A stretch of 64,000 nt of DNA, taken from contig JAJYLT010000019.1 in the NCBI GenBank assembly GCA_021787565.1, forward strand, positions 1 to 64,000, in the 5' to 3' direction. The position numbers and the translations under genes were made by a program. The notes under the pieces are model-generated. The model did no database searches. It had not been told where the DNA came from and saw only the letters and a list, made by a program, of their open reading frames with translations. Below are positions 39,763-48,648 of this stretch, piece by piece. Positions within the stretch are counted from its first letter, which is position 1, and each line of letters begins with the position of its first letter. The stretch is from Acidobacteriota bacterium. GTDB lineage: Bacteria; Acidobacteriota; UBA4820; DSQY01.

Positions 39763-41456
39763 ATGTCCAAACGATTGTTCGCCATCCTCGCGTTGGTCAG
39801 CTTGGCCGGGCTCGGTGTGTGGGCGAAGGATCCAGCCGCCCTGCTGGACCTGGGCCTTCAGCAGCCGGAGTATCTCAGCGTGCAGGTGGCCAACCCCATC
39901 ACCGTCCTGGTGACCTCCCCGGTTGATTGTTCCGAGGCACTGACCCTCACAGTACGCTCCGAAGACGGCCTGATCTCCCAGCGGGTCTGGAAGGAGCAGG
40001 TCCACCTCCAGGCGGGGATTAATCCGGTTCAGGCCTTGATCGCTCCAGCAAGACTGTCCGCCTTCTCAATTGGCGAGGATGTGCTTCTCACTGCTCAGAT
40101 CGGGCAGGCCAGCGCGGAAACGGAAGTCACGCTGGCCGCGAACGCGAAGGCTCCGAGGGCCAGCCAGTGGTCCATCGCCTTCGCCTCGAAGCCCGCGCTC
40201 CTATACACCACTTCGGACGCTACCCTGAGTTTCGTGGTGGCGAATCTCAAGAGCAAAACGAAGCGGGCCAAGGTCGTCCTGAAATTCATCACCATTCCTC
40301 GGACCTCAGCCCCTCCCATAGCTATTTGACGCCAGGCTCCTTCGCCGCGCTGCTCACCGTGACGGACGTCCTGGGTGGAGTGGTGGAGGCGGCCCCCCTG
40401 ACCGTGACCGTTGCCCCTCCCCTCAGCCTGACTTGCGGTGCCAGCCCATCCGGTGGCGTCGCTCCCCTGCCAGTGACCTTCTCGGCGGCGGCCACAGGCG
40501 GCTCCGGTGCCTATGCCTACACCTGGAGCTTCGGCGACGGTGCCTCCTCCTCGCAGCAGAATCCGTCCCACACCTATACGACCGCGGGAAGCTACGGGGC
40601 GAGTGTGACCGTCACGAGCGGGGCCCAGTCCGCCTCCTGTTCCAAGACCATCAGCGTTAGTGCCCCCGCCCTGGCCGTGACGTGCAGCGCCACCCCGACG
40701 AGTGGAACAGCCCCCCTGGTCGTGAGTTTTGCGTGCCAGCCTTCGGGTGGCAGCGGTTCCTACGTCTTCGACTGGAACTACGGCGACGGCACTGCCCATG
40801 ACATCACCCAGAACCCAAGCCACACTTACTCCGCCAACGGAACCTACACGGCGGTGGTGACCATCACCTCGGGAGGCCAGTCCGCCACTTGCCAGCAAAC
40901 CATCACCGTGGGGGGCGCCTCGGGAGTGACGGTGAGCTGCGGCGCCACGCCCGCGAGCGGTCCGGCCCCGCTGGCGGTCTCCTTGACCTGCCAGCCTTCG
41001 GGGGGTACGGGCTCCTACACCTACGACTGGGACTTCGGCGACGGGAGTCCGCACCTCACTACGCAGAATCCCAGCCATACCTACTCGGCGGGAGGAACGT
41101 ACACGGCCAGTGTGGCCGTCGTCTCAGGCAGCCAGAGCGGGTCCTGCAAGACCTCCATCACGGTGAGCGGCTCTCCTCTCACCATCGACGGATTGACGGC
41201 GACCGTTCTGCCTGACGGTACCTATTCCATAGACTGGCTTCTGAACGATACCGATGCGGCCGCCACGGCGATCACGTGGAGCGCAGCCGTCACTGCCGGC
41301 GGCGGAAGCGTCAACCCCACGAGCGGAACCAGCGCGCCTGGCGACGCCGCCAACACCACCTATAGTCCCAATGGGGCCACGACGGGCACCATCACCATCA
41401 CCGCCTCAGACGACCAAGGCAATACAGCCGCCCCGCAGTCGGTCACCGTGCCATAG
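39763..41456 (+). pseudogene. Secreted PKD-repeat protein, frameshifted
   Basis: Reading from ATG 39763 (RBS AAGGAGG) gives a signal peptide (LFAILALVSLAGLGVWA) and about 189 residues ending at 40329. The rest of the protein continues in the -1 frame. From about 40300 to 41456 it encodes the end of one PKD domain ([12 protein letters not shown]) and three complete PKD domains. These contain WSFGDG, WNYGDG and WDFGDG, each closed by NPSHTY, at about 40420-40660, 40670-40905 and 40925-41170. A C-terminal Ig-like domain follows. The first PKD domain lacks its N-terminal strands, so an internal deletion that also broke the frame is likely. No classic slippery heptamer is seen. Confidence 0.75.
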
Positions 41457-41760
41457 GCTTGGCCGGCCCCATGGGCAGGCAGGGTAGTGCCCAAGTGGAA
41501 TGGTGTATCCCCGACCAGAGCCGTGATCGAAGTATACGGAGCGCGTGGAACGCGGTATTCTGCCTCTAAGCCTTGATATTTCAGCCCATAGAAGCGTTGT
41601 CCCTCTTATTGGTTAGCCGCCCTGCTAACTGAGTACACGCCGAAGGCTGCCCGCTGGAAGCGTGCAACTCATTGATAAGGCTAGCAGTTTTCCGATCCGC
41701 CTGGGATGGCACCCCTCTTGCTGCACGTGGGCTAGGGAGCAGAGGGAGGGGCACCTCATC
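41457..41760. other. Intergenic region, nothing recognised
   Basis: About 300 bases between the PKD pseudogene and the next small gene. Possible secondary structure around 41610-41690 (GCTAAC...GCTAGC-type arms), but no known riboswitch or RNA pattern could be assigned. Confidence 0.35.
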
Positions 41761-42144
41761 ATGGGCAAGAGGGTAACCAAGCTCGTATTTCTGATCTCGA
41801 TTAGCTGCGCCTTCTGTGCTCTGGGCGCGGGATCGTACGCCTCCCAATCCTCCTGGCCCTCGCCCTCCCGGTCGGAAGCGGATCCCAGCCGTTTGCAGGC
41901 ACAGGAGGCCCCGGACCCCCTCGACGCACTGTCGCGGCCGCATCCCAATAGCGGGCAGATGGGTCCCGACGAGGATGACGATTCCTCCCGGGACAACGAC
42001 GGCCCCCTACTCCAACTGATTCCATCTCTACTTGCACCTCTCTTGCTCCAAGCCCGCTCCTTCGAGCGGCTGGCCCTACCCGCCGCTCCGTGGATCCCAG
42101 GTCGGAGCACGCTCCTGCGAAGGCGAATCTTCAAGAAGCCCTGA
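41761..42144 (+). CDS. Small secreted hypothetical protein
   Basis: 127 residues from ATG 41761 (GGAGGGG at 41744-41750). Signal peptide LVFLISISCAFCALGAGSYA. The mature part is proline/serine-rich with an acidic patch (GPDEDDDSSRDNDGP) and a C-terminal leucine/arginine-rich stretch. No family recognised. It sits between two secreted-protein genes. Confidence 0.55.
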   Translation: MGKRVTKLVFLISISCAFCALGAGSYASQSSWPSPSRSEADPSRLQAQEAPDPLDALSRPHPNSGQMGPDEDDDSSRDNDGPLLQLIPSLLAPLLLQARSFERLALPAAPWIPGRSTLLRRRIFKKP

Positions 42145-42273
42145 CAGGATCGCCGTGCCGGCAGACCTCAAGGCCGGCAATCCCAGCTAATCCATCGCAT
42201 TTCTCGTCCCATTGGCGCAGGGGTGTACCGGGTATTGCGACGCAGTACCCATGAGAGATCGGAGGTCGGTGTG

Positions 42274-45200
42274 ATGCAAAGGCGGACACTTTTCCTATTC
42301 GTGCTTGGGTTGGTGCTGACTCTCGCGCTGGTTCCTGGGCTCTTTGCTCAAGGGGCCAGCCCAGCTTCCTGCGGTACCATAGGCCCCATCAACAACAACG
42401 ACACGATCGTCCTCAGGGGCAACGTGAACCCTCTCGCCCAACCCCAGGCGGACTATGGCTTCGCCGACCCGGCGCGGCCGATGGACCGGATCATTCTCAC
42501 GCTGAAGACGAGCCCCAGCCGGCAGGCCGCTCTGGACCGCCTGCTCGCCGAGCAACAGGACCCGACCTCTCCTCGCTTTCATCATTGGCTCAGCCCCGAG
42601 GAGTTCGGTCGGCGCTTCGGGCCAAGCAGGACGGACCTGGCCACGATCACCCGCTGGCTGCAATCGCAGGGTTTCACCATCGACGAAGTGGCCAAGGGCC
42701 GGCTGTGGATCAACTTCAGCGGGACCGTCGCCGAGGTGGAGAGCGCTTTCCGCACCCAAATTCACCGGTACTACGTGGCGGGAGTGATGCACCACGCCAA
42801 CGCCGTGGATCCCTCGATCCCGAAGGCGCTTGCCGGCGTGGTGGCGGGCATCGTCTCACTGGACGATTTTCCGCGACAGGCCATGAATATGGGGTTCCAG
42901 AAGCTGTCTCCCCAGGACGCCGCCGCCGTTTACGCCAAGTACGGCAAGATCGCGCCCCAGTGGAGCGGCACCGCCAACGGCACCGCCGGGGTTTACGCCA
43001 GCCCCATTGACTGGGCCACCATCTATGACGCGAACGCCTCCTACAGCGCCAACGGTACCGGCACGGGCGTGACCATCGGCATCGTCGGCCGCACCAACCC
43101 CGGCACCACGAACTGGTCCACCTTCCGTAGCGTCCTGGGACTGCCCGTGAACACACCCACGATCATCGTCAATGGTACCAACCCCGGCGACCTGGGCGCG
43201 GGCGAGGATGGGGAGGCCGACCTGGACGCCGAATGGTCCGGCGGCGTGGCCCCGGGGGCTACGGTCAAATTCGTGGCTTCGAAGTCCACTACTTCGACGG
43301 ACGGCGTTGATCTTTCGGCGCAGTACATCGTCAACAACAACATCGCCGACGTCATGAGCACCAGCTTTGGCTCCTGCGAGTCGGCCATGGGGTCGGCCGA
43401 GAATACCTTCTACAATAACCTCTGGTCCCAGGCCGCCTCGCAGGGCATCACCGCTTGCATCTCCACGGGCGACAGCGGTCCCGCCGGGTGCGCCGCGGGC
43501 AGCGCCACCACCGGCTCCGGCCAGTCGGGCGTGAACGGCCTCGCCTCCACGCCCTACGACATCGCCGTGGGAGCCACGCAGCTCAGCAACTCCAGCAGCT
43601 ACTGGAACGCCTCGGGTGCGGCCACCGGCTACATCCCCGAGACGCCCTGGAATGAGAGCGGCACGGTGAGCGGCGGATCGGGCCTCTGGTCCACGAGCAG
43701 CGGCGCCTCCAGCACCTACGCCAAGCCCTCCTGGCAGTCGGCGCCCGGCGTGCCGAGCGCCAGCCACCGCTACCTGCCCGACGTGTGCCTGGACGGCTCC
43801 GACATGTTCTTCGGGAACTATGGCATGCTGGTCTACACCCAGGGCGCCATGGCCACCACGGGCGGCACCTCGGCGGCCTCGCCCTCCTTCGCCGGCCTCA
43901 TGGCCCTCGTGGTTCAGAAGTACGGCCGGCAGGGCAACGCGAACACGAAGCTCTATCAGCTCGGCACGGCCCAGTACAACGGGACGGGGCCGGCCGTCTT
44001 CCACGACATCACCTCGGGCAACAACAACGTTCCGGGCCTGACGGGCTTCACCGCCGCCACCGGATGGGACGAGGTCACGGGCCTGGGCACGGTAGACGTG
44101 GATGCCCTGGTCAACAATTGGAACGGGACGACCACGACCTACAGCATCTCGGGGACGGTGAGCGGTGCGGCGACCTCCGGGGTGACGATGACCCTCAGCG
44201 GAGCGGCCAGCGCCACGACCACCACGGCCAGCGGCGGGACCTACAGCTTCGCGGGGCTCGCCAACGGCAGCTACACGGTGACGCCAAGCAAGTCCGGCTA
44301 CACCTTCTCCCCGGCAAGCGCCTCCGAAACGGTGAGCGGCGCCAACATCACGGGCGTCAACTTCACCGCCACGGCCGTGCCCACTTACAGCATCTCCGGG
44401 ACCATCACCCTGAACGGCGCCGGTCTCTCCGGCGTCACCGTCTCCTCGGGCACCGCATCGGCCACCACCAGCAGCGCAGGCGCCTTCACGCTGACGGGCT
44501 TCCCGAGCGGCACTTACACGGTGACTCCGAGCCTGACCGGCTACACCTTCTCCCCCGCCAGCCAGTCGGTCACCGTCAGCACCGCCAACGTGACGGGCGT
44601 GAACTTCACCGCCTCCGTGGTCACGGGCCCCACGACCCTTTTCAGCGATGGGTTCGAGAGCCAGTTCACGGGGTGGTCTACGGCGCAGGCCTCGGGGACA
44701 GCGGGCGCGTGGACGGCCGTCACCTCCGGCCCCTATCCTTCGGCCTCTCCCCACGGCGGCTCCTACTTGGCCGACTTCAACTCCTATACTTCCGCCAGCG
44801 GAAGCGAGACGCGCCTGTATAGGACGGCCGGCTTCGCCATCCCCTCTTCCGCCAGCACGGTCACGCTGACTTTCTGGATGTACCACGACACGGGCTACTC
44901 GTCGGACAACGACCGCGTGCAGGCGCAGGTCTCCACCAACGGCAGTACGTGGACCAACGTCGGTTCTGCAGTCTCCCGTTACAACGGCAGCACCGGCTGG
45001 GCGCAGGTCAGCATCGACCTGAGCACCTACAAGGGTCAGTCGAGCGTACGGCTCGGCTTCCTGGGCATTAGCGCTTACGGCAACGACTGCTACATCGACG
45101 ATGTGGCGGTGGTGATGCAGGGCGGCTCGGCCACTTACGGCATCTCGGGAACGGTCTCCGGAGCCGTGACCAGCGGCGTGACCGTGACCCTAAGCGGAGC

Positions 45201-46836
45201 GGCCAGCGCCACGACGACCACGGCCAGCGGCGGGACCTACAGCTTCGCGGGGCTCGCCAATGGCACCTACACGGTAGCCCCGAGCCTCTCCGGCTACACC
45301 TTCACCCCGGCGAGTGCCTCCGAAACGGTGAACGGCGCCAACGTCACGGGCGTGAACTTCACGGCCACGGCCAACCCGCCCTCCACTTACAGCATCTCCG
45401 GTACGATCACCTCGGGCGGCTCCGGCCTGTCGGGCGTGGCGGTGACCGCGGGTTCCGCCTCGGCCACCACGAGCTCTACGGGTGCCTACACCCTTTCCGG
45501 GTTGGCCAACGGCACCTACACGGTGACCCCGACCCTGAGCGGCTATACCTTCTCCCCCGCCAGCGCCTCCGAGACGGTCAATGGCGCCAACATCACCGGC
45601 GTGAACTTCACGGCCGCGGCTTCTGGCGGCGGCGGCACGGGTCTCACCAACGGCGGGTTCGAGAGCGGCCTGACGGGCTGGACGGCGGCCACGGGCTCGG
45701 GCACCGTGGCGCCGGTGGCTTCCACGGGGAAGAAGCACTCGGGCAGCTACTCGGCCTATCTGGCGGGGAGCGGGGGCGGATCGGCGACCAACTGCATCCT
45801 GTACCAGAACGTGACGGTTCCGGCCGGCGGCGGGACGCTCTCCTTCTGGTACTACCCGATCTCTCCGGACACGATCACGTACGACTGGCAGGAGGTGGAC
45901 ATCTGCAACACGAGCGGCACCGTGCTCGCGAACGTGATGAAGGTATGCAGCAACGCCCAGGCGTGGACCAACAAGACCTTCAGTCTTGCATCCTACGCGG
46001 GCCAGACGATCCAGATTCGGTTCACGGACCACGATGACGGCTACTCGGGCGACCAGACGAACATGTACGTGGACGACGTAACGATCACGGCCCCGGCAGC
46101 GACCTACACCGTCTCGGGCACCATCACCTACAACGGCTCGGGTCTCTCGGGGGTGACGGTCACGGCGGGCTCCGCCTCGGCCACGACGAACAGCTCCGGT
46201 GCCTATACCATCAGCGGTCTGGCCAACGGCACCTACACCGTGACGCCCGGCCTGGCGGGCTACACCTTCACGCCCGCTAGCGCCTCCGAAACGGTGAACG
46301 GCGCCAATATCACGGGCGTCAACTTCACCGCCGCGGTGGCGAGCGGTCCCGCAACCCTCTTCAGCGACGGCTTCGAAAGCACGACGGGTTGGGGCTCGGT
46401 TTCGGTCTCAGGCTCAACGGCTTCGTGGTCCCAGGCCGCCTCGGGCTCCTACCCGAGCGCATCGCCTCACGGCGGCTCTTACCTCGCGGACTTCAACTCT
46501 TACAGCGCGAACGCCGGTGACACGGCAAGAATCTACCGGACCTCCGGCTTCGCCGTGGCGGGCACCTACACGACGGTGACCCTGACCTTTTGGATGTACC
46601 ACGATACGGGCTACTCCAGCTACAACGACCAGGTGCAGGTGCAGGTCTCCACGAACGGCACCACGTGGACCAACGTGGGCTCGCCGATCTCGCGCTACAA
46701 CGGCAGCACCGGCTGGGCCCAGTCCACGGTGGACCTGAGCGCCTACAAGGGCCAGACGGTCTACCTGGGCTTCCTCGGCATCAGCGGCTACGGCAACGAC
46801 GAGTATCTCGACGATGTAAGCGTCACCGCACAATAA
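42274..46836 (+). CDS. S53 (sedolisin/kumamolisin) peptidase with repeated C-terminal modules
   Basis: 1520 residues, secreted. Signal peptide (FLFVLGLVLTLALVPGLFA); pro-kumamolisin activation domain (about 45-200) with HHWLSPEEFGRRFGP. The S53 catalytic domain (about 215-612) has Glu/Asp in GEADLDAEW, the oxyanion Asp in STGDSGPAGC and nucleophile Ser in TTGGTSAASPSF. Then come five carboxypeptidase-regulatory-like repeats, each with YSISGT...GYTFSPAS and GVNFTA, alternating with jelly-roll modules. Two of these are near-duplicates (SDGFES...GGSYLADFNSY...YHDTGYSS). An acid-active extracellular endopeptidase is expected. ATG 42274 or GTG 42271, with GGAGG 8 bases upstream. Confidence 0.93.
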   Translation: MQRRTLFLFVLGLVLTLALVPGLFAQGASPASCGTIGPINNNDTIVLRGNVNPLAQPQADYGFADPARPMDRIILTLKTSPSRQAALDRLLAEQQDPTSPRFHHWLSPEEFGRRFGPSRTDLATITRWLQSQGFTIDEVAKGRLWINFSGTVAEVESAFRTQIHRYYVAGVMHHANAVDPSIPKALAGVVAGIVSLDDFPRQAMNMGFQKLSPQDAAAVYAKYGKIAPQWSGTANGTAGVYASPIDWATIYDANASYSANGTGTGVTIGIVGRTNPGTTNWSTFRSVLGLPVNTPTIIVNGTNPGDLGAGEDGEADLDAEWSGGVAPGATVKFVASKSTTSTDGVDLSAQYIVNNNIADVMSTSFGSCESAMGSAENTFYNNLWSQAASQGITACISTGDSGPAGCAAGSATTGSGQSGVNGLASTPYDIAVGATQLSNSSSYWNASGAATGYIPETPWNESGTVSGGSGLWSTSSGASSTYAKPSWQSAPGVPSASHRYLPDVCLDGSDMFFGNYGMLVYTQGAMATTGGTSAASPSFAGLMALVVQKYGRQGNANTKLYQLGTAQYNGTGPAVFHDITSGNNNVPGLTGFTAATGWDEVTGLGTVDVDALVNNWNGTTTTYSISGTVSGAATSGVTMTLSGAASATTTTASGGTYSFAGLANGSYTVTPSKSGYTFSPASASETVSGANITGVNFTATAVPTYSISGTITLNGAGLSGVTVSSGTASATTSSAGAFTLTGFPSGTYTVTPSLTGYTFSPASQSVTVSTANVTGVNFTASVVTGPTTLFSDGFESQFTGWSTAQASGTAGAWTAVTSGPYPSASPHGGSYLADFNSYTSASGSETRLYRTAGFAIPSSASTVTLTFWMYHDTGYSSDNDRVQAQVSTNGSTWTNVGSAVSRYNGSTGWAQVSIDLSTYKGQSSVRLGFLGISAYGNDCYIDDVAVVMQGGSATYGISGTVSGAVTSGVTVTLSGAASATTTTASGGTYSFAGLANGTYTVAPSLSGYTFTPASASETVNGANVTGVNFTATANPPSTYSISGTITSGGSGLSGVAVTAGSASATTSSTGAYTLSGLANGTYTVTPTLSGYTFSPASASETVNGANITGVNFTAAASGGGGTGLTNGGFESGLTGWTAATGSGTVAPVASTGKKHSGSYSAYLAGSGGGSATNCILYQNVTVPAGGGTLSFWYYPISPDTITYDWQEVDICNTSGTVLANVMKVCSNAQAWTNKTFSLASYAGQTIQIRFTDHDDGYSGDQTNMYVDDVTITAPAATYTVSGTITYNGSGLSGVTVTAGSASATTNSSGAYTISGLANGTYTVTPGLAGYTFTPASASETVNGANITGVNFTAAVASGPATLFSDGFESTTGWGSVSVSGSTASWSQAASGSYPSASPHGGSYLADFNSYSANAGDTARIYRTSGFAVAGTYTTVTLTFWMYHDTGYSSYNDQVQVQVSTNGTTWTNVGSPISRYNGSTGWAQSTVDLSAYKGQTVYLGFLGISGYGNDEYLDDVSVTAQ
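44140..46833 (+). repeat. Internal coding repeats of the S53 peptidase
   Basis: Five ~80-residue repeats at about 44140-44380, 44388-44620, 45133-45375, 45388-45620 and 46100-46340. Two jelly-roll modules at about 44632-45120 and 46350-46833 are closely similar at the DNA level. A different jelly-roll lies at about 45640-46095. Confidence 0.8.
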
Positions 46837-46857
46837 CCGAGCGATCCGCTCATCCTC

Positions 46858-46887
46858 AAAGGGGGGCGCCTTCGGGTGCCCCCCTTT
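46858..46887 (+). terminator. Intrinsic terminator of the S53 peptidase gene
   Basis: 13-base stem AAAGGGGGGCGCC / GGTGCCCCCCTTT (one G-U pair) with a TTCG tetraloop, followed by a short T run inside the arm. It begins 21 bases after the stop codon. Confidence 0.9.
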
Positions 46888-46954
46888 CAATTGGGCGGGG
46901 GGAATGCCGCACCCCTTGCGGAACGATCCCAGGGGCGAGTAGCATGCAAGACCA

Positions 46955-47044
46955 GGAGAGATGGCCGAGAGGTCGAAGGCGCCTGACTCGAAATCAGGTT
47001 TACCGGTAACGGTAACGGGGGTTCAAATCCCTCTCTCTCCGCCA
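46955..47044 (+). tRNA. tRNA-Ser (anticodon CGA)
   Basis: Class II tRNA beginning GGAGAGATGGCCGAGAGG. Anticodon arm CCTGA-CTCGAAA-TCAGG (anticodon CGA), long variable arm ACCGGTAACGGT, T-arm GGGTTCAAATCCC. Acceptor end TCTCTCC, discriminator G and encoded CCA. 90 bases. The sequence to its right is accessory DNA. Confidence 0.97.
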
Positions 47045-47102
47045 GAAAACAAAGGACTTACGCGAGGGCGGCCACGGTGCCGCCCTTGGTCGTTTTTTGG
47101 TC

Positions 47103-47124
47103 GGGCCACACCTGGGCCACACCT
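47103..47124. repeat. Perfect tandem 11-base repeat next to tRNA-Ser
   Basis: GGGCCACACCT occurs twice head-to-tail, 59 bases beyond the tRNA end. Possibly part of an integration site or arm-type site of a lost integrase. Confidence 0.5.
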
Positions 47125-47181
47125 TCAGCGGAAATCGGACCCCTCACGGGGGCGCGGAAAGGTCCGACCCACTCCGCAGAC

Positions 47182-47209
47182 TTGTGGTGCGCCACAGGGG
47201 TGCTAGACT
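47182..47209 (+). promoter_or_regulatory. Predicted promoter of DUF932 gene
   Basis: TTGTGG, 16-base spacer, TAGACT (with TGC before it, an extended -10). Confidence 0.4.
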
Positions 47210-47290
47210 CTGGACAGCAAGCCATCCTAGAGCGGCTCATGATCCTTGTGGTGATCGAAGGGGGATGTCTCCATTCAAGGGAGGGGGACC

Positions 47291-48301
47291 ATGGCGCACA
47301 ATCTTGAGATCGTTGACGGAGAGGCCTCCATGATGTACGTGGGGGAGCCGCCGTGGCATGGACTCGGGACGCAGTTGGAGAAGCCGGCGACGGCCGAGGA
47401 GGCGATCCGGGCCGCCGGGATGAATTGGGACGTGCGCAAGGTTCCGCTGGTGGCCGCCATCGATGAAGCCAGAATTCCGGTTAGGGGGAGATTCGCCATC
47501 GTGAGGGTGGATGTCCGGGGCAACCCCCGCCACCCGGTCCTTGGGTTAGTAGGGAAGGGCTACGAGCCCTTGCAGAACCACGAAGCCTTTGAATTCTTCG
47601 ACCACATCGTGGGCAAGGGAGCGGCCATCTACCACACGGCTGGAGTTCTGGGAGAGGGAGAACGAATTTGGATCCTGGCGAAGCTGCCAGGGGAGATCCG
47701 CGTCGTAGGCGACGACATCACGAACAAGTACCTGCTGCTCAGCACCTCCCACGACGGGAGCGGGGCGGTTCAGGTCAAGTTCACCCCCGTCCGCGTGGTG
47801 TGCCAGAACACACTCATTCAGGCTCTCAGCCGCGGCCGCACCGTCAAGGTGGCCCACACCCGCAACATCAAAGAACGCTTACACTTGGCGGAGGAGATGC
47901 TCGGGATCGTGACCAAGGGCTACGACACCACCGCCGAGAGCTATAGGGCCATGAGCCACTACAAGATAGATACTCCAAAGCTGAAGGCCTATCTGGAAGC
48001 AGTCTTCCCCTTGCCCGCGAATGGGAAGGAGCAGGATGCAAACCAGGAAACCCGGAAAAGGGTCGTCCAGAGAAGGAACCTGGCCGAGGGCTGCTTCGAG
48101 AATGGGCGGGGGCAGTGCCTGAAAGGGGTTTCAGGAACCCTGTGGGCGGCCTATAACGCGGTCACGGAGTCCGCTGACCACCTCTGGGGCCACCGCAACG
48201 ATGACCGGCGCTTGAACTCGCAGTGGTTCGGGGAGGGCTACCAGGTGAAGGCCCGGGCGTATGAGGTTGCCCTCAAGACCCTCCAGCAACCTGCCGCCTG
48301 A
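47291..48301 (+). CDS. DUF932 (phage/plasmid-like TIGR03299) protein
   Basis: 336 residues. Starts MAHNLEIVDGEASMMYVGEP with PWHGLGT, the family hallmark. Then GLVGKGYEPLQNHEAFEF, VQVKFTPVRVVCQNTL and the C-terminal FENGRGQ...TLWAAYNAVTE. Such proteins are frequent on phages, plasmids and islands; the function is not known. RBS GGGAGGGG. First gene of the island after tRNA-Ser. Confidence 0.88.
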   Translation: MAHNLEIVDGEASMMYVGEPPWHGLGTQLEKPATAEEAIRAAGMNWDVRKVPLVAAIDEARIPVRGRFAIVRVDVRGNPRHPVLGLVGKGYEPLQNHEAFEFFDHIVGKGAAIYHTAGVLGEGERIWILAKLPGEIRVVGDDITNKYLLLSTSHDGSGAVQVKFTPVRVVCQNTLIQALSRGRTVKVAHTRNIKERLHLAEEMLGIVTKGYDTTAESYRAMSHYKIDTPKLKAYLEAVFPLPANGKEQDANQETRKRVVQRRNLAEGCFENGRGQCLKGVSGTLWAAYNAVTESADHLWGHRNDDRRLNSQWFGEGYQVKARAYEVALKTLQQPAA

Positions 48302-48648
48302 AGGTGCCGATTTAGGGACCTCGGGGTCGGAGGGGGGAATCAGGAGGGCATTCGCCCCGACTCCCGGCATTGGCAGGACCACCCCCCGCCCCCCGGGGGG
48401 ACGGGTCAGGAATCCCGGCGTGCGCGTGCCTTCGCTCTAACATGTTGCCGACGGAACATTTGCCCCAGATTAGGGTGCCACTGGCCAGAGCCCGACCACC
48501 CCACAACTTCCCAAGCACGGATTCAGACGTAGCGGGCAGCTCTGGTGAATCCCCGACAAGCGGCGGATGGGGTTACATCCGTGCTCGCCCAGATCAGCCC
48601 CAATCATTCGTGTGGCGACGACCACAAGGGCCACGGGCCAAATCCCGC
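48302..48648. other. Intergenic region with island repeat copy A
   Basis: No gene recognised. 48379-48480 contains a G/C-rich repeat (ACGGGTCAGGA, then CTTCGCTCTAACATGTTGCC and GACGGAACATT). Related copies occur at 51047-51130 and, in part, at 60718-60757. Confidence 0.55.

Noticed and set aside
40167-40329. Programmed -1 frameshift in the PKD gene
   Set aside because: No classic slippery heptamer in the zero frame and no obvious downstream pseudoknot; the truncated first PKD domain fits deletion better.
41457-41760. Possible c-di-GMP or other riboswitch before the small secreted gene
   Set aside because: Short matching fragments only; the conserved core of known classes is not present.
42856-44886. 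Minus-strand open frame of 676 codons opposite the S53 peptidase
   Set aside because: Shadow of the repeated coding sequence; Gly/Arg/Ala-rich with no family features.
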